From assembly GCA_019414545.1 (NCBI GenBank), contig DXLV01000001.1:12390-76389 (forward strand): a stretch of DNA of 64,000 bases, given 5' to 3'. This document shows positions 7,661 through 16,193 of the stretch, piece after piece. This stretch comes from Collinsella sp. (lineage in GTDB: Bacteria > Actinomycetota > Coriobacteriia > Coriobacteriales > Coriobacteriaceae). The position numbers and the translations under genes are program-made. The notes beneath the pieces were generated by a model, which saw nothing but the letters and a program-made list of their open reading frames with translations, did no database searches and was not told the DNA's origin. Each line of letters begins with the position of its first letter. Position 1 is the first letter of the stretch.

Positions 7661-7760
7661 AAAAGAGAATGGCAAAGCAAGAACGTCGATGGACGAGAAA
7701 AGTGTCCGCAAGTCTCATGGCCATCACATCCCACCTGCCAAAGGGATGGGTGAGTGAGCG

Positions 7761-9566
7761 TTACTCCTGCTCGGACTCCTCAGCCTGCTTACGGCTGCGG
7801 ATGAGGTGCGCCACGCCGATGCACAGCACCGCGCCACCAGCGATCCAAGTGAAGGTCACGCCGTTGAGGCCGGTGAGGGGAAGGCCGGTGCCCTTCTGGT
7901 CGGTGACAGTGAGGTGTACCTTGCCGTCAGCGGCCTCGGTATTAGTTTGAGCCACCTTGACGAGATTCTCATCAGTACCAGTAGCAAGAGTGCAGCCCGG
8001 GTTAACAACAGTCGTATCGTCTGCCGGAAGCGTCCCGCGAGTAATGGTGAACGTGATGCCAGCGCTGTGGGAGTTGTTATATCCAGGCGCCGGTTTGACC
8101 TCCGTAAGGACGTAAGTACCCTCATCAAGACCAACGACGTTGATCTTGCCGCTTGCGTCGGTCTTCAGCTTAGCCTGCTCGCTATCCTTCGTCTTGGTAC
8201 CATCCGCCTTGATAAAGTTGTTCGTATCATCCTTCTCCTGCAGCGTGAACTCAACGCCCTCGAGCTTCTTAGGCTTGCCAGCCTCATCCTCGTCGCTACC
8301 GACCTTGGTAACATCGATACCATAGGTGTAGTCATAGGCAGGATGGTCAACCGTAGTGCCTTCACCTTCACCGTGCGGGTTGTTGGAGTAGGTAAGCTTA
8401 ACCGTATTCGTCTGTGCGGTACCGAGCAAACTGCTGAATTCTGACTTGAGCGAACCGTCAGTATTGCAAACCTTGCTAGAGTCGAGCTTGGCCTGGTACT
8501 CAACGGTCACCTTAGAGTTGCCGTTCAGCGAGATAGGAGTGCCACCCTCAGCCGTGCAATTCTTGAGATTAAGGAAGTCGACAGTCAGCGTGTCGCTATC
8601 GTACTTGGCAGTGTAGCCGGTCTTAACCTCGGTATTGCCAATTTTGACCTTAACAACTGGCGTCTTGCCGTCAGCCCCAAGACTAGGCGTCATGGATTTG
8701 GGAAGATTATCCGTGAAGGTGTACCTGTAGGTGCTGTAAGTGTCGATGTTACCCGCAACGGTACCGGTAAGCTGATAATCGATAAACTGATCCATTCGGG
8801 AGTCCGCAGCCATGTTGGGATTCGTGAACACATTATCGCCAAAAGAGCTGCCTTCTTTGTCATCCTTGACGGCCTTGGTTACAGTGGGGACCTGCTTCTT
8901 GGGAGTTAAGTTCTCAGCGGAACCGCCAACAACGGCGAAAATGGGCGAACTGAAGGTATCCGTGTTACCATTTTCAGCATTAGCATCCTTGCCGACACTC
9001 TTAGTCACGAAGAGCCAGTAACCAGTAGCCAAGTTATCAAAAGAACCGGTGTTGCCAGCATTTAGCCAGCCGTCATTGCCTTCAAGAATGTTCGCCTTCT
9101 CAACGGCAGCAGCGATCTTGTCGAGCACGCTTCCGGCCTTGACGTTATTACCCACAACTTCGTTCCCGTGCGTTTTGATGAACTGAGCCCACGCCTGAGC
9201 AGATTCAGCATCTTTGCCAGTCGGCAAGCCATCAGGCTTGGGGTCATCGTTATTAAATGCCGTAGTCACTGCGCTCTTTACGGGACCACTTGCCCAATCG
9301 ATATCGGAAAGCGTCTTTTCCACAGTGGAGTCCCAGGTACCATCATCCTTCTGGTCTTGCGTGACCTTCGCCGAGAAAATTTTGATTCCCTTAAAGGTCG
9401 TATCCTTGTAGATATCCTCCTTAATCGTCACGCTGCCGCTCTCGGCCACCTTCGGCGTACCCTCAGCAAACGCCATGGTCACCGGGGCCATGACGCCGCC
9501 GAAGCTCAGGGCTGCGGTGAGGCCGGCGGTTACAGCCAGGCGTGCGATGTTCTTGCTCATGCTCAT
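7761..9566 (-). CDS. Major pilin, LPXTG-type (isopeptide D2 and SpaA domains)
   Basis: This 601-residue secreted protein is probably the pilus shaft. It has a Sec signal (MSMSKNIARLAVTAGLTAAL, cleavage near FAEG), a fimbrial isopeptide D2-like domain (IDYQLTGTVAGNIDTYSTYR), a C-terminal SpaA-type Cna-B domain with the E-box LDEGTYVLTEVKPAPGY, and a sorting signal LPLTG, membrane helix and RSRKQ tail. The segment LTPKKQVPTVTK lies where a pilin-motif lysine would be expected. ATG at 9566 is chosen because GGAGG precedes it by eight bases. It is last of the three pilin genes and followed by a strong terminator. Confidence 0.9.
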   Translation of the reverse strand: MSMSKNIARLAVTAGLTAALSFGGVMAPVTMAFAEGTPKVAESGSVTIKEDIYKDTTFKGIKIFSAKVTQDQKDDGTWDSTVEKTLSDIDWASGPVKSAVTTAFNNDDPKPDGLPTGKDAESAQAWAQFIKTHGNEVVGNNVKAGSVLDKIAAAVEKANILEGNDGWLNAGNTGSFDNLATGYWLFVTKSVGKDANAENGNTDTFSSPIFAVVGGSAENLTPKKQVPTVTKAVKDDKEGSSFGDNVFTNPNMAADSRMDQFIDYQLTGTVAGNIDTYSTYRYTFTDNLPKSMTPSLGADGKTPVVKVKIGNTEVKTGYTAKYDSDTLTVDFLNLKNCTAEGGTPISLNGNSKVTVEYQAKLDSSKVCNTDGSLKSEFSSLLGTAQTNTVKLTYSNNPHGEGEGTTVDHPAYDYTYGIDVTKVGSDEDEAGKPKKLEGVEFTLQEKDDTNNFIKADGTKTKDSEQAKLKTDASGKINVVGLDEGTYVLTEVKPAPGYNNSHSAGITFTITRGTLPADDTTVVNPGCTLATGTDENLVKVAQTNTEAADGKVHLTVTDQKGTGLPLTGLNGVTFTWIAGGAVLCIGVAHLIRSRKQAEESEQE

Positions 9567-9674
9567 CTTCTTTTCCTCCGTTTTCCAGTTGGTTCTCATT
9601 CGATCGGTCATCATCTGTCTGTGTCTTAGCATCTACTTCGCTACGTCTCGCCCCGCTCTCTGTGGGGCTGCCAG

Positions 9675-11345
9675 CTACTCTTTATGGCTGCCACCTCCCC
9701 GCTTGACCAGGAGCGCGACCACGATGAGCGCGGCTCCGGCGACCGCTGCGGCGGCCGCGGCGTACATTGCCATATCGCCAGTCGAGGGCATAAAGCCTCC
9801 GGTGGTAATGCTAGGGGGTGTGCCGGTGGGCGTGTTGATGAGCGACGCCTCCAGGCTGCCCGTCGACCCGTCCGCGCTGTCGGCGCGCAGGGGCGACTCG
9901 GCCGTGATGGTGAGTTTGGGCTTGGCGGCGGCCACCTGGTCGACGTCCAGGCCCTCGGCCTTGACCGTCACGGAGCGCGTGCCCTCAAAGGCGGTGTAGC
10001 CCTTGGGCGCCTTGAGCTCGCGGACCTCCAGCTTGCCCGAGTCCACGCCCGAGACGGTCACGCGGCCGTCCTCGCCCGTGGTGACGGTGGCCTTGCCCTC
10101 CGCATCCCACGTGCCGTCGGCCGCCAGTGTGCGACCGCGGTCGTCGGCGATGCTCAGGACCGCCCCGGACAACGGCTTGTCACCATCGCTGCCGCGCTTG
10201 GTGAGCGCGAGATCCCAGGTGTAGGCGGTCGCGTCGACGCTCGGCGTGCGGGTGAAACCGGCGTCGCCGGACTGGTCGGCAAAGGGAGAGCGCGGGTAGC
10301 GCAGGTAAACCTCGTTGGGGTTGCCCTTCGCGATGCCGTGGTTGCATGCGCTGTTGAGCGGCGCGTTGTACACGGCGACCACGCGGGCGCCCGCGGTGAA
10401 GGCGTCGGCCCCGCCGAGCGCGGCGATCAGGTCGCCGGTGCGCACGGTGAAGGTCTTACCGTCGGCCGCTACCTTGGTGGCGCACTGGGCCGTGATGTCG
10501 GTCCAGCCCTTCGCGGACTCGGTGCCGGCGCGCCCGTCCTTGCCGGCCGAGACGGCGTCAAAGCCACCGTCCGCGCCCGCCGCCACGTACACGCGCATGC
10601 TCGCGGCCACCTTAGAGGGGTCGAGCCCCGCGCTCATGGTGTCGACGAACCGCACCGTATAGGTGTCGTAGGCCGTGAGCCCCGCCGGGACCGTGGCAGA
10701 GAGGCGCCAGTACAGGTCGTCGGCGACCGTGGCGTCGGCGGCCTTCTGCCAGGCGGCGGTGCTGTCCTCCAGCACGTGCTTGGCGACCTTGGGGGTCGCC
10801 GCCTTGGGCTTGACGGTGACGGCGCTGCCGCCCACCAGCGCCATGATCGGCGCGGTGCCGGCCTCGCCCTGGGCGATGGCGTCGTCGTCGGCGACGATGA
10901 GCCAGTAGCCGCAGGGCAGCTCGGCCGCCGTGCCCGCGTTAAGGGCCACGGACACGGCGCCAGAGCTCTGGAGGGAACGAGCGAGCTGTGCGCTCAGCGC
11001 GCTCGTAAGGTGGGAATCGGTGTTGAGCCACTCGGCAGCTTCCCGCGCGGTGGCCTGGGAATTGGGCATGCCGGCGCTGTGCAGCACAGGCAGCGCGGCG
11101 TCGCGCACGGCATCGCTTGCCCAGGCAAGGTCGGTGGCGATCTTGACGTCGCTGTCGCCGTCGACGACGTTGGCGCTAAAGATCTGGTAGGCGTCGTAGC
11201 TGCGCGCCACGGTGCCGCTCACCGTGATGGAACCGGTCGAGGTCGGCGCGGCCTGCGCGGATGCGGGGAACACAACCGCGCAGGTGCCGATCAGGAGGGC
11301 AAGCAGCGCAAACAAGATCGGGAAGGAGCAAACTTTCTTATTCAC
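9675..11345 (-). CDS. Minor pilin or pilus base, LPXTG-like
   Basis: This 556-residue secreted protein has the same plan as the major pilin: signal peptide (VNKKVCSFPILFALLALLIG), a D2-like region with KPKAATPKVAKHV at the possible pilin-motif position, a Cna-B domain (LSGAVLSIADD, then VDSGKLEVRELKAPKGY), a sorting signal, and a C-terminal membrane helix. The signal reads MPSTG rather than LPXTG. The GTG start at 11345 overlaps the stop of the upstream adhesin gene by eight bases and has GGGAGGTGA five bases before it, so translation is coupled. Codon use is more GC-rich than in the adhesin gene. Confidence 0.88.
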   Translation of the reverse strand: MNKKVCSFPILFALLALLIGTCAVVFPASAQAAPTSTGSITVSGTVARSYDAYQIFSANVVDGDSDVKIATDLAWASDAVRDAALPVLHSAGMPNSQATAREAAEWLNTDSHLTSALSAQLARSLQSSGAVSVALNAGTAAELPCGYWLIVADDDAIAQGEAGTAPIMALVGGSAVTVKPKAATPKVAKHVLEDSTAAWQKAADATVADDLYWRLSATVPAGLTAYDTYTVRFVDTMSAGLDPSKVAASMRVYVAAGADGGFDAVSAGKDGRAGTESAKGWTDITAQCATKVAADGKTFTVRTGDLIAALGGADAFTAGARVVAVYNAPLNSACNHGIAKGNPNEVYLRYPRSPFADQSGDAGFTRTPSVDATAYTWDLALTKRGSDGDKPLSGAVLSIADDRGRTLAADGTWDAEGKATVTTGEDGRVTVSGVDSGKLEVRELKAPKGYTAFEGTRSVTVKAEGLDVDQVAAAKPKLTITAESPLRADSADGSTGSLEASLINTPTGTPPSITTGGFMPSTGDMAMYAAAAAAVAGAALIVVALLVKRGGGSHKE

Positions 11346-14300
11346 GACGCTCACCTCCCTTCGCATTCGCCTTGCGACGAATGTGCATCCAGACCGCAGC
11401 AGCGCAAAGCACCGCCGCGCCGGCAAGGTACGTCAGAGTGACGCCCGACATACCAGAAAGGGGCAAAGAGGTAGAGTAGGTATTGGTGAAGGTGGAGGCG
11501 GGAATGGCGGTTGGGCCCGCGCCGGCGGATGGGACTTCGATGCCCCGCCCGTTCTCGCCCAGGGCGTTGCCCATGTCGTCCTTCATCTGGGTGACCGTGG
11601 TGGAGGTGATGAGGCCGGTGTACTTGCCGGCCCCATTCAGCTCAGCCTTCACCGTGACGGCAACCTGGTACTCGGCCTTGGAGTAGCGGAGCTTGTCGAT
11701 GGCACCGGTGGTAGGCTCAACCTCCTTCACCGTGTAGGTGTAGGTCCTGGCGTAGTCACCCACCTCACCGGGGGCATCGGACAGGTGCGACTTGTTGAAC
11801 GTCATGGCGCCAAAGGTCGCCGTGATGTTGTTGAGCTTGGCGGCGTCGGTCTCCCCTGCCTTTGGGGCAACAGAAATCTTGGGTGCTTCGGGCGCTTCGG
11901 GCATGGGGGCTTTGGCTGCATAGTCACCCGTAGCCACAATGCTGAACTCGAACGGCACATAGTTGTCGTCAGCATCCTTCGGCCAATCCGTATTGCGAAC
12001 GGATTTGGTCACCGGGATCTTCACGGACGTAGCACTGCACTTGTCGGAGATGTACGTAGTGCCACTATCGATGCTCGACTGCTCGTTCTCTTTCCACGTA
12101 ATGGAGCCGTTTGTGCTGTCCACCGTGAACTTGTAGGTGTTCTTGTTCAGTTCGTAGCCAAACGGAGCCTGGGTCTCAACAAGCGTGTACGTGCCCGGCA
12201 GCAGGCCCTCGAGCTTGAACTTGCCAGGCGCGGTGTCGGTGTCTACCCACGTGGTATCGCTCGAAGTCGACTGGTCGCTCACCTGATCTCTCACGGTCCA
12301 GGACTGGTTAACGGCCGCACCATCGGCGTCATTAGTCTTGGTGAGTTTCCACTCAGAACCAGCCAAAGGAGTGTGTTTTGTGTCGCCCTCCCCCACCTTG
12401 GTCCAAGACACCGTACCGGTGATGATCTTGGTGTTGGGAATGGCACCTGTGGGGTTATTCTCGAACGGAACATTTTTGCCGTTCTCATCCACGTAACCCT
12501 GAACGTAGTTCGGCTTCTCGCCAGTATTGTTCATAGTGGCATAGTAGATGGTGTCTGACTTCTGGTAGCCAGCCGGCGCCGTCTCCTCTTTGATGTAATA
12601 CGTGAAGTAGTTGGTATCGTTGGAATTGCCGATGTTTGCCTTCTGGTTCAGATAGTTGAACTGAAGCTTGCCATCACCCGAAGCGTAATCATTTGCGCCA
12701 CCGTCAGTCACCGTCACGATAGCGTCCTTGCCCGCGACAGCATTCTCGACAGAACCATAGATAGCCCACGAGGAACCAGGAAGCGACGTGTTGCCGTTCG
12801 CCGCATCGACCTTGCTCCACGCAACGGCGGAGCCGTCGGGCGTATACGACCCAGACCACGGGAAGTTGTGACGCTCCTGATCCATATCGATGACGGAAGC
12901 CGAGTTACCCTCACCAAATGCTGCGGCAACCTTCGGGCTGTTCATTGAGAAATCGACGCCCACATAAACGCGGCCGTTGGTAGTCACATGGTCGTCGAAA
13001 CTTCCGTTGGGAACGAGAATCGATCCGATCATAGCCGCCGCAGGATCGTCGTCAGTCCACTTGGCACCGGTGGCTGTGCCGCCGTATCCCCAGTCCGCGC
13101 GGTTTTCTCCCGCGATGCCGCCTCGAATGGTAAGGCTTTGCGTATTGACAAAGTTCCACATGATGGACTGGGAAGCCGTCGCGTATGCCTCGCCCAGCTC
13201 CTTGCCGGAATATTGAGTTTCGTAACCACGCGAAATCTCGGTACCGTTCCACCAAAAGCGCCAGCCATTGTGAAACTCAATATTCGAAGATCCGGTAACG
13301 TTCACAACAACCGAGGCGCCCTTGGGAATGCCCTCGAATGCGAAATCAACGCCACGATAATACTCGTTGTTGTATGTATTGCTCAGCTGAGAAGCATCGA
13401 TGGTGAACACCTGCTGCATAGAGGTGTTGTCGCCCTTAAACGTGATAAGACGCTCGCTATTCTTGAATTGCTTACCATTGAGCGACGTATCGGCGCAGTC
13501 CGAATATATGGTCTTATGCGACTCATCAAACACCAGGCCATAATTACAATCCGTCTTGTCGTACTTGTTGATTACGTAGTTGTTGTGATTGCTCGCGAAA
13601 CCAACCTCGAGCGTGCCGGTATTTGCAAACGAGTTGAGCTGTTTCGATAGCTTCGAGAGGTACCCATCTTCACCGTTGTAGCTCGAATAATCGTTATTGT
13701 TGACATTAGTCAAATCAACAGTTTGATTGAACAGGTTGCTTTCCTGAGAGTTCTTGCCCTCGTACCAATTACCCTGCGTTGTCACCACGGATTGGCGTTC
13801 ATTGTTATCGCGCCAGTATGTGATGGGGCCTGCGATCTGCGCAGTGTAGGCAAAGCCGGAAGGAGTCGCGCCCTCAGAAGATTTCTGCCGTCCGACCCAA
13901 GCGCCTTTCTTCCAAGCGCCAACGGTAGTCGTCTCCGGCGAGTCGCCGCTATAACCAACGCTCATCTTGGTGATCGCACTTTTAATTCCGGCCACCGCAA
14001 GCACGGTGCTGCCGGCGACAGGACGGAACTGGGAACCAAAACCAACGGTGCCAAAGCGGAAACCAGCACCAATTGATTGATAGGGCCAGCTCTCTTTGAC
14101 TGGATTCATGGCAAGCTTGCCACGGACCAAGGTAAGGCCCTCCGCCTCAGCGGCATATGAGCCGGTGGGGGCGTTCTCCGCATCAAGATTACTAGTGTCG
14201 CTCGGCTTACCACCGATGTACATGTCGCGGCCGACGTAGGTGGCCACGCCGGGATCGGGGGTGGAGACATCGATATTCGTACCGATACCGATAGACGTGG

Positions 14301-14655
14301 GAACATAAATTCCCTTCTCCACGGTGGCCGTCGCTCTCGCTGAAGCCGCATTCGCACTCTGAGCCTGCTCAGCACTATTTGAAGAGCCAGCCTCGCCGCC
14401 ATTGGTCTCGTCGCTATTCTGGTTTTCGGCATCCTCGCTGGTGTTATCTACAGCAGCGGACTCACTTGAGGAACCCCCCCCCATTACAGTTTCCTCGGTA
14501 GAAACTGTCTGGACGTCGTTGGCGATGGCCTGCGAGATCGGAGGCATGACGAGCGACAGCACCAGGCTCAAAACGGATGCTCCGCATAAAACGCCTGCCA
14601 GCACACGGCGCGTCGCTTTATTACTCTGCTTAGATTTGTCCGAATTCGCTTTCAT
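11338..14655 (-). CDS. Large pilus-tip or adhesin protein with LPLSG sorting signal
   Basis: This 1105-residue surface protein is first in the pilin operon and probably the tip adhesin. It has a long signal region (membrane segment VLAGVLCGASVLSLVLSLVM), a Ser/Glu/Asn-rich linker, a large beta-rich N-terminal half of unknown fold, two Cna-B/SpaA-like domains (TYYIKEETAPAGYQKS; GTYTLVETQAPFGYELN), an FctA/Spy0128-like pilin domain (TYTYTVKEVEPTTGAIDKL), and a C-terminal LPLSG, helix and RRKAN anchor. A strong ribosome site (GGGGAGGAG) precedes ATG 14655. The N-terminal half is AT-richer than the C-terminal half, which may reflect exchange of the receptor-binding part. Confidence 0.9.
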   Translation of the reverse strand: MKANSDKSKQSNKATRRVLAGVLCGASVLSLVLSLVMPPISQAIANDVQTVSTEETVMGGGSSSESAAVDNTSEDAENQNSDETNGGEAGSSNSAEQAQSANAASARATATVEKGIYVPTSIGIGTNIDVSTPDPGVATYVGRDMYIGGKPSDTSNLDAENAPTGSYAAEAEGLTLVRGKLAMNPVKESWPYQSIGAGFRFGTVGFGSQFRPVAGSTVLAVAGIKSAITKMSVGYSGDSPETTTVGAWKKGAWVGRQKSSEGATPSGFAYTAQIAGPITYWRDNNERQSVVTTQGNWYEGKNSQESNLFNQTVDLTNVNNNDYSSYNGEDGYLSKLSKQLNSFANTGTLEVGFASNHNNYVINKYDKTDCNYGLVFDESHKTIYSDCADTSLNGKQFKNSERLITFKGDNTSMQQVFTIDASQLSNTYNNEYYRGVDFAFEGIPKGASVVVNVTGSSNIEFHNGWRFWWNGTEISRGYETQYSGKELGEAYATASQSIMWNFVNTQSLTIRGGIAGENRADWGYGGTATGAKWTDDDPAAAMIGSILVPNGSFDDHVTTNGRVYVGVDFSMNSPKVAAAFGEGNSASVIDMDQERHNFPWSGSYTPDGSAVAWSKVDAANGNTSLPGSSWAIYGSVENAVAGKDAIVTVTDGGANDYASGDGKLQFNYLNQKANIGNSNDTNYFTYYIKEETAPAGYQKSDTIYYATMNNTGEKPNYVQGYVDENGKNVPFENNPTGAIPNTKIITGTVSWTKVGEGDTKHTPLAGSEWKLTKTNDADGAAVNQSWTVRDQVSDQSTSSDTTWVDTDTAPGKFKLEGLLPGTYTLVETQAPFGYELNKNTYKFTVDSTNGSITWKENEQSSIDSGTTYISDKCSATSVKIPVTKSVRNTDWPKDADDNYVPFEFSIVATGDYAAKAPMPEAPEAPKISVAPKAGETDAAKLNNITATFGAMTFNKSHLSDAPGEVGDYARTYTYTVKEVEPTTGAIDKLRYSKAEYQVAVTVKAELNGAGKYTGLITSTTVTQMKDDMGNALGENGRGIEVPSAGAGPTAIPASTFTNTYSTSLPLSGMSGVTLTYLAGAAVLCAAAVWMHIRRKANAKGGERRE

Positions 14656-14710
14656 CGATGTCTCCTCCCCAAGAGACCGCGATCTTGCTCTTTCACCATC
14701 AAACGTATCT

Positions 14711-14729
14711 GCGCAATCTGTAATTGCGC
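14711..14729. promoter_or_regulatory. Palindrome in the pilin operon leader
   Basis: The arms gcgcaat / attgcgc flank a 5-bp centre just downstream of the predicted transcription start. This could be an operator or an RNA hairpin controlling pilus expression. Confidence 0.4.
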
Positions 14730-14744
14730 TCGTTTAGTAATGCA

Positions 14745-14774
14745 ATTATAACGATTGTTTAAACATCTGAGCAA
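14745..14774 (-). promoter_or_regulatory. Predicted pilin operon promoter
   Basis: On the minus strand a perfect -10 TATAAT (14745-14750) is spaced 18 bp from a TTGCTC -35 (14769-14774). The leader to the adhesin ATG would be about 80 nt. Confidence 0.6.
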
Positions 14775-15114
14775 CAAAAACCGATAGTTTTGTAGTGAGT
14801 TCTCAATTCTCTTGACAATTGCTCGGATTTGCCTTCGTTTATTCGCTATCCTTTTTTTGTTTCTGCTGGTAATTTAGTTGCCTATTATTTTTTAATGGCA
14901 TTAGATTTATTTGCACAACATTTTGCTCAAGAGCAAACATCCTTTGAACGGTCGAAAATCGACCGTGAGCGGTAGGTCATCAACCGGGATGAATATCCTA
15001 CCAAATTGATGAGAATATCTTAAACCCATCGGTGGTTAGAAGTATGATGTTCAGACAACAATATTTGAATTTTCCCACAGATTTTAGGTATCAATTCGCC
15101 CAAATCGCCTGAGG
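14775..15114. other. AT-rich intergenic region upstream of the pilin operon
   Basis: No gene is seen here. It is clearly AT-richer than the surrounding coding sequence. A short palindrome acggtcga-aaa-tcgaccgt lies at 14948-14966. It is the likely place for pilus regulator binding, but I see no recognisable site. Confidence 0.5.
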
Positions 15115-15148
15115 CCACCGCAAAAAAGCCTGCCCCCTTCTGCGGTGG
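15115..15148. repeat. Family A palindrome, variant with CCACCGCA arms
   Basis: The arms ccaccgca / tgcggtgg enclose a centre with gcctgcccccttc, matching the gcctg(t/g)cccctt core of the other copies. It lies immediately past the HAD phosphatase stop codon. Confidence 0.6.
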
Positions 15149-15161
15149 TTCTCCCCCAGCG

Positions 15162-15983
15162 CTACAGCAGATGTTCCTCGATAAAGATCGCGATGCCGTC
15201 TTTGTCGTTGCTGGCGGTTACAAAATCGGCGGCGGCACGGGTGGCGTCGCTGCCGTTTGCCATGGCCACGCCCACGCCGGCGTCAGCCACCATGCAGGTG
15301 TCGTTATCGGCATCGCCAAACACGCAGATGTTCGCAAGCTCCATGTCGTTGAGCTCCGCCACGCGCACAAGGCCGCGCGTCTTGGACACGCGCGGATCCA
15401 TGAACTCGTAGAGCCGCTGCGTGGTTTGCAGAGCCGCCGCCTTAACAGTGTTATCGGCAAACGTCGACGCCCGCTCAATCACCCGCGGCATTACCTCGGG
15501 CGCCATGGTAAACATCACCTTGGGCTGCGGCTCGCGCAAAAACTCGGCAAAATCGACCACCTGGTAGGGCACGCCGTCGACGCGCGACAGGTGCTCGACG
15601 CACGCGTTGCTCTCGGGCACGTAGAACACGCCGTCTCGGGGGCAGACGGGCGTTGCCGGAAGGTCCGTCATGTGCTTGCAGATGCGCGCGATGGTCTCGC
15701 CCGGCAGCGGATAGCTCAGTTCGTTGATGTCGTGCGCGCGGTCGATGACCTCGGCGCCACCGCAGCCCACGAGCACGTCTACCAGGCCTTCGATGCCCCA
15801 GAGCTCGTACATGGCCTCGGTCGCGTGGGCATCGCGCCCGGTGCACAGGCCAAAGAGCACGCCGCGCTCGCGCAGGGCGCGGATCGCCGTCACGGTGCGC
15901 GGGGACACCGTGTGCTGGCTCGTGAGCAGCGTGCCGTCGACATCGCAGAACACGGCTTTGATGTGGCTGAAGGTGGTGTCCAT
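15162..15983 (-). CDS. HAD-superfamily Cof-type phosphatase
   Basis: This 273-residue protein belongs to the Cof/YbjI-like haloacid dehalogenase hydrolases, which dephosphorylate sugar phosphates or related small molecules; the substrate cannot be told. Motif I is FCDVDGTLLTSQ, motif II lies near LCTGRD, and motif IV is FGDADNDTCMVADAGVGVAM. I chose ATG 15983 (MDTTFSHIKAVF) because AGAAAGG precedes it. The longer upstream frame runs through family A and B repeats and is not credible. It is alone, between the pilus operon and an MFS gene. Confidence 0.88.
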   Translation of the reverse strand: MDTTFSHIKAVFCDVDGTLLTSQHTVSPRTVTAIRALRERGVLFGLCTGRDAHATEAMYELWGIEGLVDVLVGCGGAEVIDRAHDINELSYPLPGETIARICKHMTDLPATPVCPRDGVFYVPESNACVEHLSRVDGVPYQVVDFAEFLREPQPKVMFTMAPEVMPRVIERASTFADNTVKAAALQTTQRLYEFMDPRVSKTRGLVRVAELNDMELANICVFGDADNDTCMVADAGVGVAMANGSDATRAAADFVTASNDKDGIAIFIEEHLL

Positions 15984-16076
15984 GGGAGCCTTTCTGGGTT
16001 GTGCGGCGGTGTGGGGTGTATTCGTGAACGGCGTACATGGTATACCAAGGCGCTGGCGAAGCTTGCCAAAGCAAAA

Positions 16077-16111
16077 ACCACCACAAAGGTGCCTGGCCCC
16101 TTTGTGGTGGT
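16077..16111. repeat. Family A palindrome
   Basis: Arms accaccacaaagg / cctttgtggtggt with centre tgcctggcc. Together with its left flank (caaagcaaaa) it matches the copy at 17649. Confidence 0.8.
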
Positions 16112-16131
16112 TGCGACGTTTGCGGGCCAAA

Positions 16132-16190
16132 CCATCACAACATTCGATGTTTTTCGGCAAAATCGCGATTTTCATCGAATGTTGTGATGG
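16132..16190. repeat. Family B palindrome, copy 2
   Basis: Perfect 18-bp arms, ccatcacaacattcgatg / catcgaatgttgtgatgg, with aaaatcgcgatttt in the centre. The centre runs in the same direction as copy 1 at 4621. It ends three bases before the MFS stop codon. Confidence 0.9.
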
Positions 16191-16193
16191 ATT

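Noticed and set aside
9684..11441. 585-codon frame opposite the minor pilin
   Set aside because: Shadow of the GC-rich pilin gene, with Arg/Gly/His-rich translation and no family features.
15984..16175. N-terminal extension of the HAD phosphatase
   Set aside because: The extra residues are translated from family A and B palindromes; a good ribosome site marks ATG 15983.
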